Assembly (NCBI GenBank): GCA_036652055.1
Contig: JAVVWP010000001.1
Coordinates: 55,259 to 119,258 of the forward strand
Origin: Fimenecus sp036652055
GTDB lineage: Bacteria > Bacillota > Clostridia > Oscillospirales > Acutalibacteraceae
Length of the DNA: 64,000 nt
Direction: 5' to 3'
Numbering within the stretch: the first letter of the stretch is position 1; each line of letters starts with the position of its first letter. A model generated the notes under the pieces. It saw nothing but the letters and a program-made list of their open reading frames with translations, was not told the DNA's origin and made no database searches. The translations under genes were made by a program, and so were the position numbers. Below are positions 1 through 8,354 of the stretch, in pieces.

Positions 1-146
1 ATACGATTATTTAAGACCTTTGAGCCAATTTGCAAAGGTTCTTTTAGAACATTAATATTTTTAGAAAGTGGCAGATTAACTCCAAATTCTTGAGTTTTTA
101 ATTTAATGCTTTTAAGTGAGGTATAATTAAATTTTTCAAACTGCAT
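1..146 (-). CDS. Old yellow enzyme-like NADH:flavin oxidoreductase, N-terminal fragment
   Basis: Only the first 48 codons are inside the window; the gene runs off the left edge. The reading frame from ATG at 146 contains LKEPLQIGSKVLNNRI, the usual N-terminal signature of the old yellow enzyme / 2,4-dienoyl-CoA reductase family (FMN-binding TIM barrel that reduces alkene bonds with NAD(P)H). An AAAGGCGTG ribosome site lies about 6 bases upstream. It is divergent from the AraC-type gene at 256, which may regulate it. The substrate cannot be told from this fragment, and the family call rests on about 16 residues. Confidence 0.6.
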   Translation of the reverse strand, partial: MQFEKFNYTSLKSIKLKTQEFGVNLPLSKNINVLKEPLQIGSKVLNNR

Positions 147-255
147 TTTATTTCACGCCTTTCTAAAATTAAGTATAGCAAATATAAAAAAATAATGCTA
201 TAATAAAAAAGTATATTAATATGTAATATCTGCTTTTAAGAATTGGGTGATATTT

Positions 256-1059
256 GTGTCAAAATTCATTGAAATAGCCAGATTTTCAAAATCCTCTAAT
301 GCGACATCAAAACATAATCATCTTAGTTGCGAATTAGTTTTTGTAACAAAGGGTGAGGCAGAATTTTCGTTTTCTGACCGAAGCGTTAAGGCTAGCGAGG
401 GAACGCTTATTTTAATAACAGCACTTGAGGAGCATAGCGTGACAATTACAAAAAAACCTTATGAGCGATATTATATAATTTTGTCGCCAAACAACCTTAT
501 GAAGCTTCATACCGATCCAAAGCTTACTGCAATATTTTCAAAGAGAACAAATTCAGGAGTGTTCACCTTTGATTTATCAGAAACAAAAGAAAAAATAGAA
601 GAATTGTTTTTTTTAATATCAAAAGAAAACGAGGAAAACAACCCATATAGCGAAGAACTGCAAGAAAATATTTTTGAACAGCTTTTAATAAGATTATATA
701 GAAGCAACAAGAATAATTTTGAACAAATAAAAGAAATTGACCGAAAAATGTTTATTATTCAAAGATGTATTGAAGAAAATTTTAAAGAGCAAATTACTGT
801 CGATGGGCTTTCACAAAAATTTTTTATGAGCAAAAGTTATTTGACACACGCTTTTAAAGATAGCTGTGGTTATAGTCCGCAACAATATTTAATCTTGATA
901 AGACTGATAAATGCAAAATATTTGCTTTCGTCTACCGATAAGGCAATTCACGAAATCTCATCAGAAATTGGCTTTTCAGATGTAAATAATTTCATAAGAA
1001 TATTTAAAAAAGCCTTTGGCGTAACACCAAAAGCTTTTAGAAAAAACGGGAATATATAA
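256..1059 (+). CDS. AraC family transcriptional regulator
   Basis: The roughly 267-residue protein has an N-terminal cupin-like sensor half (residues about 10-100, with a KHNHLSCELVFV stretch typical of the AraC ligand-binding barrel) and a C-terminal double helix-turn-helix DNA-binding domain (about 165-265). The C-terminal domain shows the family hallmark IGFSDVNNFIRIFKKAFG followed by TPKAFR. The GTG at 256 is preferred over the in-frame GTG at 247 because GGGTGA then sits 6 bases upstream. The divergent old yellow enzyme-like gene is the likeliest target, by position only; the inducer is unknown. Confidence 0.88.
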   Translation: MSKFIEIARFSKSSNATSKHNHLSCELVFVTKGEAEFSFSDRSVKASEGTLILITALEEHSVTITKKPYERYYIILSPNNLMKLHTDPKLTAIFSKRTNSGVFTFDLSETKEKIEELFFLISKENEENNPYSEELQENIFEQLLIRLYRSNKNNFEQIKEIDRKMFIIQRCIEENFKEQITVDGLSQKFFMSKSYLTHAFKDSCGYSPQQYLILIRLINAKYLLSSTDKAIHEISSEIGFSDVNNFIRIFKKAFGVTPKAFRKNGNI

Positions 1060-1065
1060 TTGATG

Positions 1066-1827
1066 TTAAATTTTAAATAATGCTTTTGCATTTTTAGCTG
1101 TTAAATCCAAAATATCTTGTGCGGTGCAATTTCTGATTTCTGCTAATTTTTCAGCAGTATACGGAATGTGCAGAGATGTACAGCGTTTGCCTCTAAATGG
1201 AACAGGCGTCATATACGGGGCATCGGTTTCAATCAAAAGTCTATCGTGTGGTACAAATTTTGCCACTTCGATAGGCTTTACTGCATTTTTAAAGGTAACA
1301 GCGCCGCCAATTCCTATATACATTCCGAGTTTCAAAACTTCCTTTGCCATCTCAACACTTCCAGAAAAGCAGTGAACAACGCCTTTAGGTTTGTGCTTTT
1401 TTAAAAGGTTCATAGTGTCCTCGTGAGCATCTCTATCGTGAAAAATAATAGGCAAATCAAGTTCATTCGCTAAAATTATTTGATTTTCGCAAAGCTCTAA
1501 TTGTTGACGCCTTGTTTCTTTTTCATAGTAATAATCAAGCCCGATTTCACCAATTGCGACCACTTTTTTATGGCTTGAAAGGATTTTTAAATCACCGATA
1601 TAATCATTAGAAACATCTTCTAAATTCAGAGGATGAAAACCAACAGAGGCATAACAAAAATCATACTTTTCTGCTAATTCAATGTTAAATTTTGAGGTGG
1701 GAATGTTAACACTGCACGAAATAATTCCCGAAACGCCCATAGAGGGAAAGGAGGTTAGCAAGTCGTCTAAATCATCTTTAAATCTATCATCATCATAGTG
1801 AGAATGGCTGTCAAAAATATTGTTCAT
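1066..1827 (-). CDS. TatD family metal-dependent deoxyribonuclease
   Basis: About 253 residues, the normal TatD length. Visible metal-site motifs are FDSHSHYDD near the N-terminus, AIGEIGLDYY, PIIFHDRDA, VHCFSGS and LIETDAPYMTP, in the TIM-barrel order of the TatD/YcfH family (Mg2+-dependent 3'-5' DNA exonuclease or repair nuclease). The ATG at 1827 begins 4 bases after the metG stop and gives the usual family N-terminus. The alternative ATG at 1854 has a better GAAGGA ribosome site but overlaps metG. Co-transcription with metG is a common Firmicutes arrangement (metS-tatD). Confidence 0.93.
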   Translation of the reverse strand: MNNIFDSHSHYDDDRFKDDLDDLLTSFPSMGVSGIISCSVNIPTSKFNIELAEKYDFCYASVGFHPLNLEDVSNDYIGDLKILSSHKKVVAIGEIGLDYYYEKETRRQQLELCENQIILANELDLPIIFHDRDAHEDTMNLLKKHKPKGVVHCFSGSVEMAKEVLKLGMYIGIGGAVTFKNAVKPIEVAKFVPHDRLLIETDAPYMTPVPFRGKRCTSLHIPYTAEKLAEIRNCTAQDILDLTAKNAKALFKI

Positions 1828-1831
1828 AGCT

Positions 1832-3775
1832 TTATCTAATTCTTGCTCCATTTGGCATTCCTTCAACGAAAACAACCTTTACATCATCTTCACCGCAGTC
1901 GGCTGCTAAAATCATACCATTGCTTTCAACCGAGCAAAGAACAGCAGGATTTAAGTTGGCAACTAAAACAATTTTTTTGCCGATTAAGCTATCGGGTTCA
2001 TACCATTTTGCAATTCCGCTTGCAACAATTCTATCAGTGCCTGTGCCATCATCAAGCGTTAGCTTTAAAAGCTTTTTTGCTTTTTTGACTTTTTCACAAG
2101 CCTTAATTTCTGCAACTCTTAGTTCAACCTTGTTAAAATCCTCAATACCTATTTTGGAGAGAGAAACAATAGGAGGAACATCAGAATTCTCTTCGCTTTT
2201 AGCCTCTGCCTTATTTGCAGAAAGCTCTGCAATAAGCTTTTCTGAATCAATTCGATTAAAAAGAGGAGTGGGAGTGCCAACCTTAGAGCCGACAACTAAT
2301 CCACCAAAGTCTTTTAAAGAATTATAATCTGTAACCTCTGTATTTAACTGCTCAAAAATAATTTTTGAAGTGTCTGGCATAAATGGTGACAGTAAAACGC
2401 TGATAAAGCGAATGCCCTCAAGAAGATTATAAAGAACAGCACCTAATCTATCTTTCATCATATCATCTTTAGCGAGCGACCAAGGCAGTGTTTCATCAAT
2501 ATATTTGTTGAGCCTGCGAGCAAGCACTAAAATACACTCGAGAGCGTCACTGATTTTATATTCTGTTATACATCTGTCAACATCACTAACAGTCTTTAGG
2601 GCAAGTGCCTTAATATCATCATCAAACTCACCACTTACAGCATTTGACATAATAGTTCCATCAAAATATTTATTCTGCATAGTGATAGTGCGGTTAATGA
2701 GATTGCCGATTGTGTTGGCTAAATCAGAGTTAAATCTTTCGATAAGAGTTTCATAAGTGATTGAACCGTCAGATGAATGAGGCATTTCAGAAAGAAGGTA
2801 ATAACGAACTGCATCAACGCCAAAAATTGGAGTTAAATCGTCTGCATAAATAACATTTCCACGAGATTTTGACATTTTGTCCTCGCCAAATAAAAGCCAA
2901 GGATGACCAAAAACTTGTTTTGGAAGTGGCTCGCCGAGTGCCATAAGCATAATAGGCCAATAAATCGTATGAAAACGAACGATGTCCTTGCCGATAATAT
3001 GAACATCAGCAGGCCAGTATTTTTTATAAAGTTCGTCAGAGCCATCAGGGTCATACCCAAGGGCGGTGATATAGTTTGAAAGAGCGTCAATCCAAACATA
3101 GACAACATGGCCTTCATCAAAGTCAACAGGAACTCCCCATTTGAAAGAGGTTCTTGAAACGCATAAATCTTGAAGCCCAGGCTTTATAAAGTTGTTGAGC
3201 ATTTCTTTTTTGCGAGCCTCAGGATAGATAAAATTCTCATTGCTTTCAATAAATTCTTCAAGCTGTTTTTGATATTTTGAAAGCCTTAAAAAATATGCTT
3301 CCTCTTTAGCAGGCTTAACATCTCTGCCACAGTCAGGGCATTTGCCATCTACTAATTGACTTTGTGTCCAAAAACTTTCACAAGGAGTGCAGTAAAGACC
3401 TGAATATTCGCTTTTATAAATATCGTCTTGCTCATAAAGCTTTTTAAATATTTTTTGAACTGCTTTTTCGTGATAATCATCAGTCGTTCTAATAAATTTA
3501 TCATATGTTGTATTTAAAAGGTCGCAAATATCTTTAATTTCTTTAGAAACACCATCAACATACTCTTTTGGAGTTTTGCCAGCGTCTTTTGCATATTCTT
3601 CTATTTTTTGACCATGCTCATCTGTTCCTGTGAGAAAAAAGACATCATATCCTTGCATTCGTTTATATCTCGCAATCGCATCAGCTAAAACAATTTCATA
3701 GCTGTTTCCGATATGTGGTTTTTTTGAGGTGTAGGCAATAGCCGTAGTGATATAAAATTTTTGCTTTTCACACAT
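1832..3775 (-). CDS. metG: Methionine--tRNA ligase
   Basis: A class I aminoacyl-tRNA synthetase of 647 residues that charges tRNA-Met. Visible in order: a HIGH-type signature (PHIGNSYE), a zinc knob with two CxxC pairs (CTPCE, CPDCG), the KMSKS loop (DKMSKSRGN), the anticodon-binding helical region, and a C-terminal tRNA-binding OB domain (residues about 540-647) that dimerises the enzyme. The length matches MetRS with the C-terminal extension. The gene is followed by tatD after 4 bases. The leader from the predicted start site is too short for a T-box. Confidence 0.97.
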   Translation of the reverse strand: MCEKQKFYITTAIAYTSKKPHIGNSYEIVLADAIARYKRMQGYDVFFLTGTDEHGQKIEEYAKDAGKTPKEYVDGVSKEIKDICDLLNTTYDKFIRTTDDYHEKAVQKIFKKLYEQDDIYKSEYSGLYCTPCESFWTQSQLVDGKCPDCGRDVKPAKEEAYFLRLSKYQKQLEEFIESNENFIYPEARKKEMLNNFIKPGLQDLCVSRTSFKWGVPVDFDEGHVVYVWIDALSNYITALGYDPDGSDELYKKYWPADVHIIGKDIVRFHTIYWPIMLMALGEPLPKQVFGHPWLLFGEDKMSKSRGNVIYADDLTPIFGVDAVRYYLLSEMPHSSDGSITYETLIERFNSDLANTIGNLINRTITMQNKYFDGTIMSNAVSGEFDDDIKALALKTVSDVDRCITEYKISDALECILVLARRLNKYIDETLPWSLAKDDMMKDRLGAVLYNLLEGIRFISVLLSPFMPDTSKIIFEQLNTEVTDYNSLKDFGGLVVGSKVGTPTPLFNRIDSEKLIAELSANKAEAKSEENSDVPPIVSLSKIGIEDFNKVELRVAEIKACEKVKKAKKLLKLTLDDGTGTDRIVASGIAKWYEPDSLIGKKIVLVANLNPAVLCSVESNGMILAADCGEDDVKVVFVEGMPNGARIR

Positions 3776-3815
3776 AGTTAAAAACTCCTTTTGTTACTAT
3801 AATTTGCTATTCTTT

Positions 3816-3844
3816 AGTATAGCAATATTTTTTTGTTTTAGCAA
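3816..3844 (-). promoter_or_regulatory. Candidate sigma-A promoter for metG-tatD
   Basis: On the minus strand TTGCTA (3839-3844) is followed after 17 bases by TATACT (3816-3821), about 40 bases before the metG ATG. The spacing is ideal and each box has one or two mismatches. Confidence 0.5.
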
Positions 3845-3863
3845 TAGCAAGTCAATCAAAAGA

Positions 3864-3900
3864 GAAAAAATATGCTCCCCCGAAATAACGAGAGAGCATT
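3864..3900 (-). terminator. Intrinsic terminator of the NahK-like kinase gene
   Basis: On the minus strand ATGCTCTC pairs with GGGAGCAT around a short loop (3872-3899). It is followed by a run of T (3864-3870), just past the stop of the upstream kinase gene. Confidence 0.75.
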
Positions 3901-3919
3901 TGGTTTTTGATGAAATGCT

Positions 3920-5029
3920 TTATTTTGCAGCATCCATTGTGATTTTTTTCATTTCATTCATTTTCTTTTCAATATCAGCAACGAGTGCTAATTGAGTGCG
4001 ACAACGAACAAGATTATGCTCAGGATAAGCTGTTTTAAAATATGTATCACCATTAAGATAGTCGGTTAAAAATCTAATTCCACATTCATAGGTCATCATT
4101 TTTGCTGAAAATGGAAGATATTCAATTTCACAGTCGGTAAGGCTTTCTTTGGCGGTGCTTAAATAGCCTTTAACATAAGCTTCATAAAGAGGAAGGCTAA
4201 GAGAAACCTTTGACACATCTTTTTCATCTTCACTTGCAGTGTTAGCACCAAAACGGATACTATCGCCAAAATCATAAAGTGAAAGACCTGGCATAACAGT
4301 ATCAAGGTCAATTATGCAAATGCCCTCATTTGTTTTATCGTCGAATAAAATATTATTAAGCTTTGTATCATTATGTGTAACACGAAGTGGAAGCTTTCCC
4401 TCATCAATAAGAGAAGTTAAAACCTTTGTATCAGCTTCTCTGTTTAGTGCAAATTCAATTTCAGCAGAAACATTGTCACGCCTGCCTGCCTTATTTTCAG
4501 CAATTGCTTTTTTAAGGTCGTTAAATCTTGAAAAAGTATTGTGGAAATTTGGAATTGTTTCAACAAGAGTGTCAATTGGATAATCAGCAAGGCTTTTTTG
4601 GAACGAACCAAAGGCTTTACCAGAATTATAAAAAACATCTTCGCTGTCAATTTGATTGCAGGTATAAACATCGCCAACATGGTGATATAAACGCCAGCTT
4701 GCACCTCTACTGTCAACGCAGTAATATTTGCCTGATTTAGTCGGGATAAAATTAAGAGTTTCTCTCTTTTCGTCACCGCCATTTTTGATAATTGCATTTC
4801 TAAGATGCTGTGTAACACCTACGATATTATTCATAAGTGAGTCAACATCTTTAAAGATATTAGTATTAATTTGTTGCAAAACATATCTATGCTCTTTTTC
4901 GCCACGGGCAAAGGTCAAAACATAAGTTGAGTTAATATGACCATTGTTCATAACTTCATATGATTTATAGTCACCCTCAAGAGTAAAATTTTCATTGATA
5001 AAATCAAAATCAAAGGGGGTATCAGCCAC
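3920..5029 (-). CDS. APH-fold kinase, N-acetylhexosamine 1-kinase (NahK)-like
   Basis: A 369-residue protein with the aminoglycoside-phosphotransferase/choline-kinase fold. The catalytic loop reads RVTHNDTKLNNILFDD (H-x-D-x4-N) and the metal-binding motif IDLDTVMPGLSLYDFGD. This combination is closer to N-acetylhexosamine 1-kinases, which convert free GlcNAc/GalNAc to the 1-phosphate, than to antibiotic-modifying enzymes. The GTG at 5029 is chosen because AAAGGCG lies about 8 bases upstream; the frame remains open to a TTG at 5047. The gene stands alone between its own terminator and the divergent pyrH operon. Substrate assignment is an inference, and some databases label relatives 'mucin desulfatase'. 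Confidence 0.75.
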   Translation of the reverse strand: MADTPFDFDFINENFTLEGDYKSYEVMNNGHINSTYVLTFARGEKEHRYVLQQINTNIFKDVDSLMNNIVGVTQHLRNAIIKNGGDEKRETLNFIPTKSGKYYCVDSRGASWRLYHHVGDVYTCNQIDSEDVFYNSGKAFGSFQKSLADYPIDTLVETIPNFHNTFSRFNDLKKAIAENKAGRRDNVSAEIEFALNREADTKVLTSLIDEGKLPLRVTHNDTKLNNILFDDKTNEGICIIDLDTVMPGLSLYDFGDSIRFGANTASEDEKDVSKVSLSLPLYEAYVKGYLSTAKESLTDCEIEYLPFSAKMMTYECGIRFLTDYLNGDTYFKTAYPEHNLVRCRTQLALVADIEKKMNEMKKITMDAAK

Positions 5030-5215
5030 AATAAACACGCCTTTCAAAAATATTAAATAAAATTAATTAAGTGTTTTAAATTAGAAACATACATAATATG
5101 TAAAGTTACAGTTTATTATTATATAATTTTTTTACTGTTTAGTCAACAGTATTATCTTTTTAAAGCATTAGTTACTGATTTTTATAAGAAACTGCCCTAT
5201 TTAGTAAAATACTTC

Positions 5216-5244
5216 TTTACACAACTGCCTTTTTAAGCTAAAAT
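5216..5244 (+). promoter_or_regulatory. Promoter of the pyrH-polC operon
   Basis: TTTACA (5216-5221), 17 bases, TAAAAT (5239-5244), ending about 47 bases before the pyrH ATG. No internal terminator with a T-run is seen before the one behind polC, so this may drive all eight genes. Confidence 0.7.
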
Positions 5245-5290
5245 ATATATGTAAAACTAAAGAATGATATGTTTGGAGGAAAGTTATAAT

Positions 5291-5995
5291 ATGAAACCTG
5301 TTTATAAGAGGATACTATTAAAACTTAGTGGTGAGGTATTAGCTGGAAAAGAAGGTCACGGTATAGATTTTGACACTGTCCAAAATATCTGCAAATGGGT
5401 TAAAGAATGTGCAAATTTGGGCGTGGAAATTGGTCTTGTTGTCGGTGGCGGAAACTTCTGGAGAGGTCGCTCAAGCAGTAATATGGATAGAACCAGAGCT
5501 GACCATATCGGAATGCTCGCAACTGTTATGAACTCACTTGCACTCGCAGATGCACTCGAGCAGTTAGATGTTCCTGTTAGAGTTCAAACTGCTATTGAAA
5601 TGCAAAGAGTTGCAGAGCCTTATATCAGAAATAGAGCAATTCGTCATCTTGAAAAGGGCAGAGTTGTTATTTTTGGGTGCGGAACAGGAAATCCATTTTT
5701 CTCAACTGACACCGCAGCGGCACTTCGTGCAGCCGAAATTGATGCTGATATTATTTTTAAAGCAACTAATGTTGATGGCGTTTACAATAAAGATCCGAAC
5801 AAATACAGCGACGCTGTTAAGTATGATGAAGTCACTCACACAGAGGTGCTAAGCAAGGGGCTTGCAGTTATGGACAGCACAGCGGCTTCACTTTGCCGTG
5901 ACAATAATATTCCGATTTTAGTGTTTAATCTTTCAGATCCTGCAAATATTGTAAAAGCAGTTTGCGGAGAAAAAATTGGAACAGTAGTTAGATAA
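5291..5995 (+). CDS. pyrH: UMP kinase
   Basis: Uridylate kinase of the amino-acid-kinase fold, 234 residues; it phosphorylates UMP to UDP in pyrimidine nucleotide synthesis. Visible motifs are RILLKLSGEVLAG at the N-terminus (ATP/phosphate loop), VVGGGNFWRG, the DHIGMLATVMN helix, and GTGNPFFSTDTAAALRA. The ATG at 5291 is set by TTTGGAGGAAAG just upstream and matches the family N-terminus. It is first in an operon with frr, but rpsB and tsf, which often precede pyrH, are not adjacent here. Confidence 0.97.
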   Translation: MKPVYKRILLKLSGEVLAGKEGHGIDFDTVQNICKWVKECANLGVEIGLVVGGGNFWRGRSSSNMDRTRADHIGMLATVMNSLALADALEQLDVPVRVQTAIEMQRVAEPYIRNRAIRHLEKGRVVIFGCGTGNPFFSTDTAAALRAAEIDADIIFKATNVDGVYNKDPNKYSDAVKYDEVTHTEVLSKGLAVMDSTAASLCRDNNIPILVFNLSDPANIVKAVCGEKIGTVVR

Positions 5996-6029
5996 TCAGA
6001 TTTTTTATATATAATTTGGAGGTATTTTT

Positions 6030-6584
6030 ATGCAACAAGTATTTGACGCCACAAAAGAAAAAATGGAGAAATGTCTTAATTCTCTAAACCACGAACTGAG
6101 TTCAATGCGTGCAGGAAGGGCATCAGCTGCTGTTCTTGACAGGATTTCAGTTGACTATTATGGCTCGCCGACACCAATTGCACAAATGGCTGCTATTTCA
6201 GTTTCTGAGGGCAGAATTATTACAATTCAACCTTGGGACGGGGGAACGCTTGGTGCTATTGAAAAAGCAATTCAAGCATCAGACCTCGGAATAAATCCTC
6301 AAAACGATGGTAAAATTATTCGCCTTACATTTGCAGCTCCAACAGAAGAAAAAAGAAAACAGCTTGCAAAAGATGTTAAAAACAAGGGTGAAGATGCTAA
6401 AATCACTATCCGTTCTATTCGTCGTGACTCTATTGAAGCACTTAAAAAGCTTAAAAAGAGCAGCGAAATCACTGAAGACGATTTAAGAGATGGTGAGGAT
6501 ACCATTCAAAAAATCACTGATAAATACATCAAAGAAGTTGACGAAATGTCAGCTGCCAAAGAAAAAGAAATTATGGAAATTTAG
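6030..6584 (+). CDS. frr: Ribosome recycling factor
   Basis: A 184-residue RRF (family length about 185) that splits post-termination ribosomes together with EF-G. Recognised by SMRAGRASAAVLDRISVDYYG, the central beta region IITIQPWD, and a long C-terminal helix with AKDVKNKGEDAKITIRSIRRD. A TTTGGAGGT ribosome site is 8 bases upstream. It lies 34 bases after pyrH, the standard pairing. Confidence 0.98.
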   Translation: MQQVFDATKEKMEKCLNSLNHELSSMRAGRASAAVLDRISVDYYGSPTPIAQMAAISVSEGRIITIQPWDGGTLGAIEKAIQASDLGINPQNDGKIIRLTFAAPTEEKRKQLAKDVKNKGEDAKITIRSIRRDSIEALKKLKKSSEITEDDLRDGEDTIQKITDKYIKEVDEMSAAKEKEIMEI

Positions 6585-6590
6585 CATTTT

Positions 6591-6615
6591 AAGGCGGCTG
6601 ATATATAGTCGCCTT
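6591..6615 (+). other. Intercistronic stem-loop between frr and uppS
   Basis: AAGGCGGCT pairs over nine positions with AGTCGCCTT around a 7-base loop. Only TTAGTG follows, not a T-run, so it is more likely an mRNA-processing or stability hairpin, or a weak attenuator, than a full terminator. Confidence 0.5.
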
Positions 6616-6683
6616 TAGTGTTACCAAATAAAGATATTAGGGCTTGGCGTAATAAAATAAACTCGCAGGCATAGGGTGAAAAA

Positions 6684-7418
6684 ATGGATAAAAACAATTT
6701 GCCAAAATTTGAAGTTCTGCCACGGCATATAGGTATAATAATGGACGGTAATGGTAGATGGGCAAAAAATCAAGGTCTGCCTCGTTACAAAGGGCATATT
6801 GAGGGTGCAAAAAATTTCAGGCGAATTGGTGAGCTTGCCGGTGATTTAGGAATTTCTTGTATCACATTTTATGCGTTTTCAACTGAAAACTGGAAAAGAC
6901 CTCCCGAGGAGGTTAAAGCAATTATGGACTTGTTTCGTGAATACCTAAAAGAGGTTGACGAGCGAAAACAAGAAAACGAAGAAAAAGGTATAAGAATTAG
7001 ATTTATAGGTGAAAGAAAAGGGCTTCCGCTTGACATTCTCGCTATGATGAAACACGCTGAAATGATTTCAAGCGATAAGCATAAAGTAACCTTAAATATT
7101 GCTGTGAATTATGGTGGCAGGCAAGAAATTCTATCAAGCGTTCAAAAAATAGCTTCTCTTGTAAAAAAGGGAAAGCTAAAGCCAAGCGATATAACAGAAG
7201 AAATGATAGGCGACAATCTCTATACAAATGATGAGCCTGATCCTGATTTAATTATTCGCCCAAGCGGTGAATATAGGCTTTCAAACTTTCTCATATGGCA
7301 ATCGGCGTATTCAGAATTTTGGTATTCAGATGTTTTATGGCCTGATTTTTCAGAAGAAGATTTTATTGAGGCATTAAGGGCTTTTGAAAAAAGACAGAGG
7401 CGTTTCGGCGGAATTTAA
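6684..7418 (+). CDS. uppS: Isoprenyl transferase (undecaprenyl diphosphate synthase)
   Basis: A cis-prenyltransferase of 244 residues that makes the C55 lipid carrier for peptidoglycan and wall polymers from FPP and IPP. Diagnostic motifs are HIGIIMDGNGRWAK (catalytic Asp), TFYAFSTENWKRP, and the C-terminal DLIIRPSGEYRLSNFLIWQSAYSE broken over the substrate pocket. The start is supported by AGGGTG 6 bases upstream. It sits upstream of dxr and ispG, which supply its precursors through the MEP pathway. Confidence 0.97.
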   Translation: MDKNNLPKFEVLPRHIGIIMDGNGRWAKNQGLPRYKGHIEGAKNFRRIGELAGDLGISCITFYAFSTENWKRPPEEVKAIMDLFREYLKEVDERKQENEEKGIRIRFIGERKGLPLDILAMMKHAEMISSDKHKVTLNIAVNYGGRQEILSSVQKIASLVKKGKLKPSDITEEMIGDNLYTNDEPDPDLIIRPSGEYRLSNFLIWQSAYSEFWYSDVLWPDFSEEDFIEALRAFEKRQRRFGGI

Positions 7419-7491
7419 AACATTTTAGTGGCGATTTATGAAAGGGATGGCACGGGCAAAAAAATGAGCCAGTGTCACAAGGGTGATATAT

Positions 7492-8349
7492 ATGGTCAAA
7501 AGAATAATAGTCGGTCTGTTATCGGCAGCTTTTGCAATTGGGGTGCTTTTTGCAATTGACACTCCTGTTTATGCAATTATGATTGCGATATTCACATTTA
7601 TTGCTGCAAGAGAGATTGAAAAGGTAGTTCAAATCAAGAATAAGGCAATTTATATATTAAGTTTAGCCTTTTCAATATTTGTGCCGTTTTATTATGAATA
7701 CAATGATGAGCTTTTGCAAAGAGGAATTAATTTGCCAATAACGGCGATACTTGTAATTTATATTTTACTGCTCTTTATATTAATGCTCACAGATTATGAA
7801 AACACAAAATTTGAAGATGTAGCGGCAGTTTTAGTAGCTTCGCTTGCAGTTCCGTGGGGATTTTCAACGCTTATAATGCTTCGTGATGTGAGCGTGACAT
7901 ACCCTGGGGTATACGATAAAATCCACGGTTTGTTTTTTATTCTATTAGCACTTTTCTGTGCATGGCTTGCAGATACCTGTGCTTATTTTACGGGCAAATT
8001 CTTAGGAAAGCATAAGCTGTCGCCAAAAATCAGCCCTAAAAAGACAATCGAAGGTGCAATCGGCGGAACACTCGGTGCGACAGCTTGTTCAGTAGCACTG
8101 TTTGCAGTTTTTGATAATGTTTATTTTACAACACATATACTTACATATTGGCAGATAATAATCATTGCACTTGTGCTTTCAACTGTTGGAATGTGCGGTG
8201 ACCTTACAGCATCTGTTGTTAAACGAAATTTTGGAGTTAAGGACTTTGGCAAGCTATTCCCAGGACACGGTGGAGTTATGGACAGGTTTGACAGTGCATT
8301 ATTTGTGCTTTGTACACTTGTTGCAATTATTACAATTATGAGGGCATAA
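7492..8349 (+). CDS. cdsA: Phosphatidate cytidylyltransferase
   Basis: A polytopic membrane enzyme of 285 residues, about eight hydrophobic segments, that makes CDP-diacylglycerol from phosphatidate and CTP. The C-terminal CDS signature is seen as SVVKRNFGVKDFGKLFPGHG then GGVMDRFDS. An earlier DTCAYFTGKFLGKHKLSP segment is also typical. The ATG at 7492 has AGGGTGAT upstream; the GTG at 7483 would place that motif inside the coding region. It is in the usual position between uppS and dxr. Confidence 0.96.
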   Translation: MVKRIIVGLLSAAFAIGVLFAIDTPVYAIMIAIFTFIAAREIEKVVQIKNKAIYILSLAFSIFVPFYYEYNDELLQRGINLPITAILVIYILLLFILMLTDYENTKFEDVAAVLVASLAVPWGFSTLIMLRDVSVTYPGVYDKIHGLFFILLALFCAWLADTCAYFTGKFLGKHKLSPKISPKKTIEGAIGGTLGATACSVALFAVFDNVYFTTHILTYWQIIIIALVLSTVGMCGDLTASVVKRNFGVKDFGKLFPGHGGVMDRFDSALFVLCTLVAIITIMRA

Positions 8350-8354
8350 TAATT

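Noticed and set aside
3776..3870. T-box leader for metG
   Set aside because: The predicted transcript leader is only about 35-40 bases, too short for a T-box, and no specifier or T-box sequence is seen.
3920..5029. Aminoglycoside resistance phosphotransferase
   Set aside because: The catalytic loop matches the fold, but the surrounding residues (HNDTKLNNIL, DLDTVMPGLSLYDFGD) fit NahK-like sugar kinases; no resistance context.
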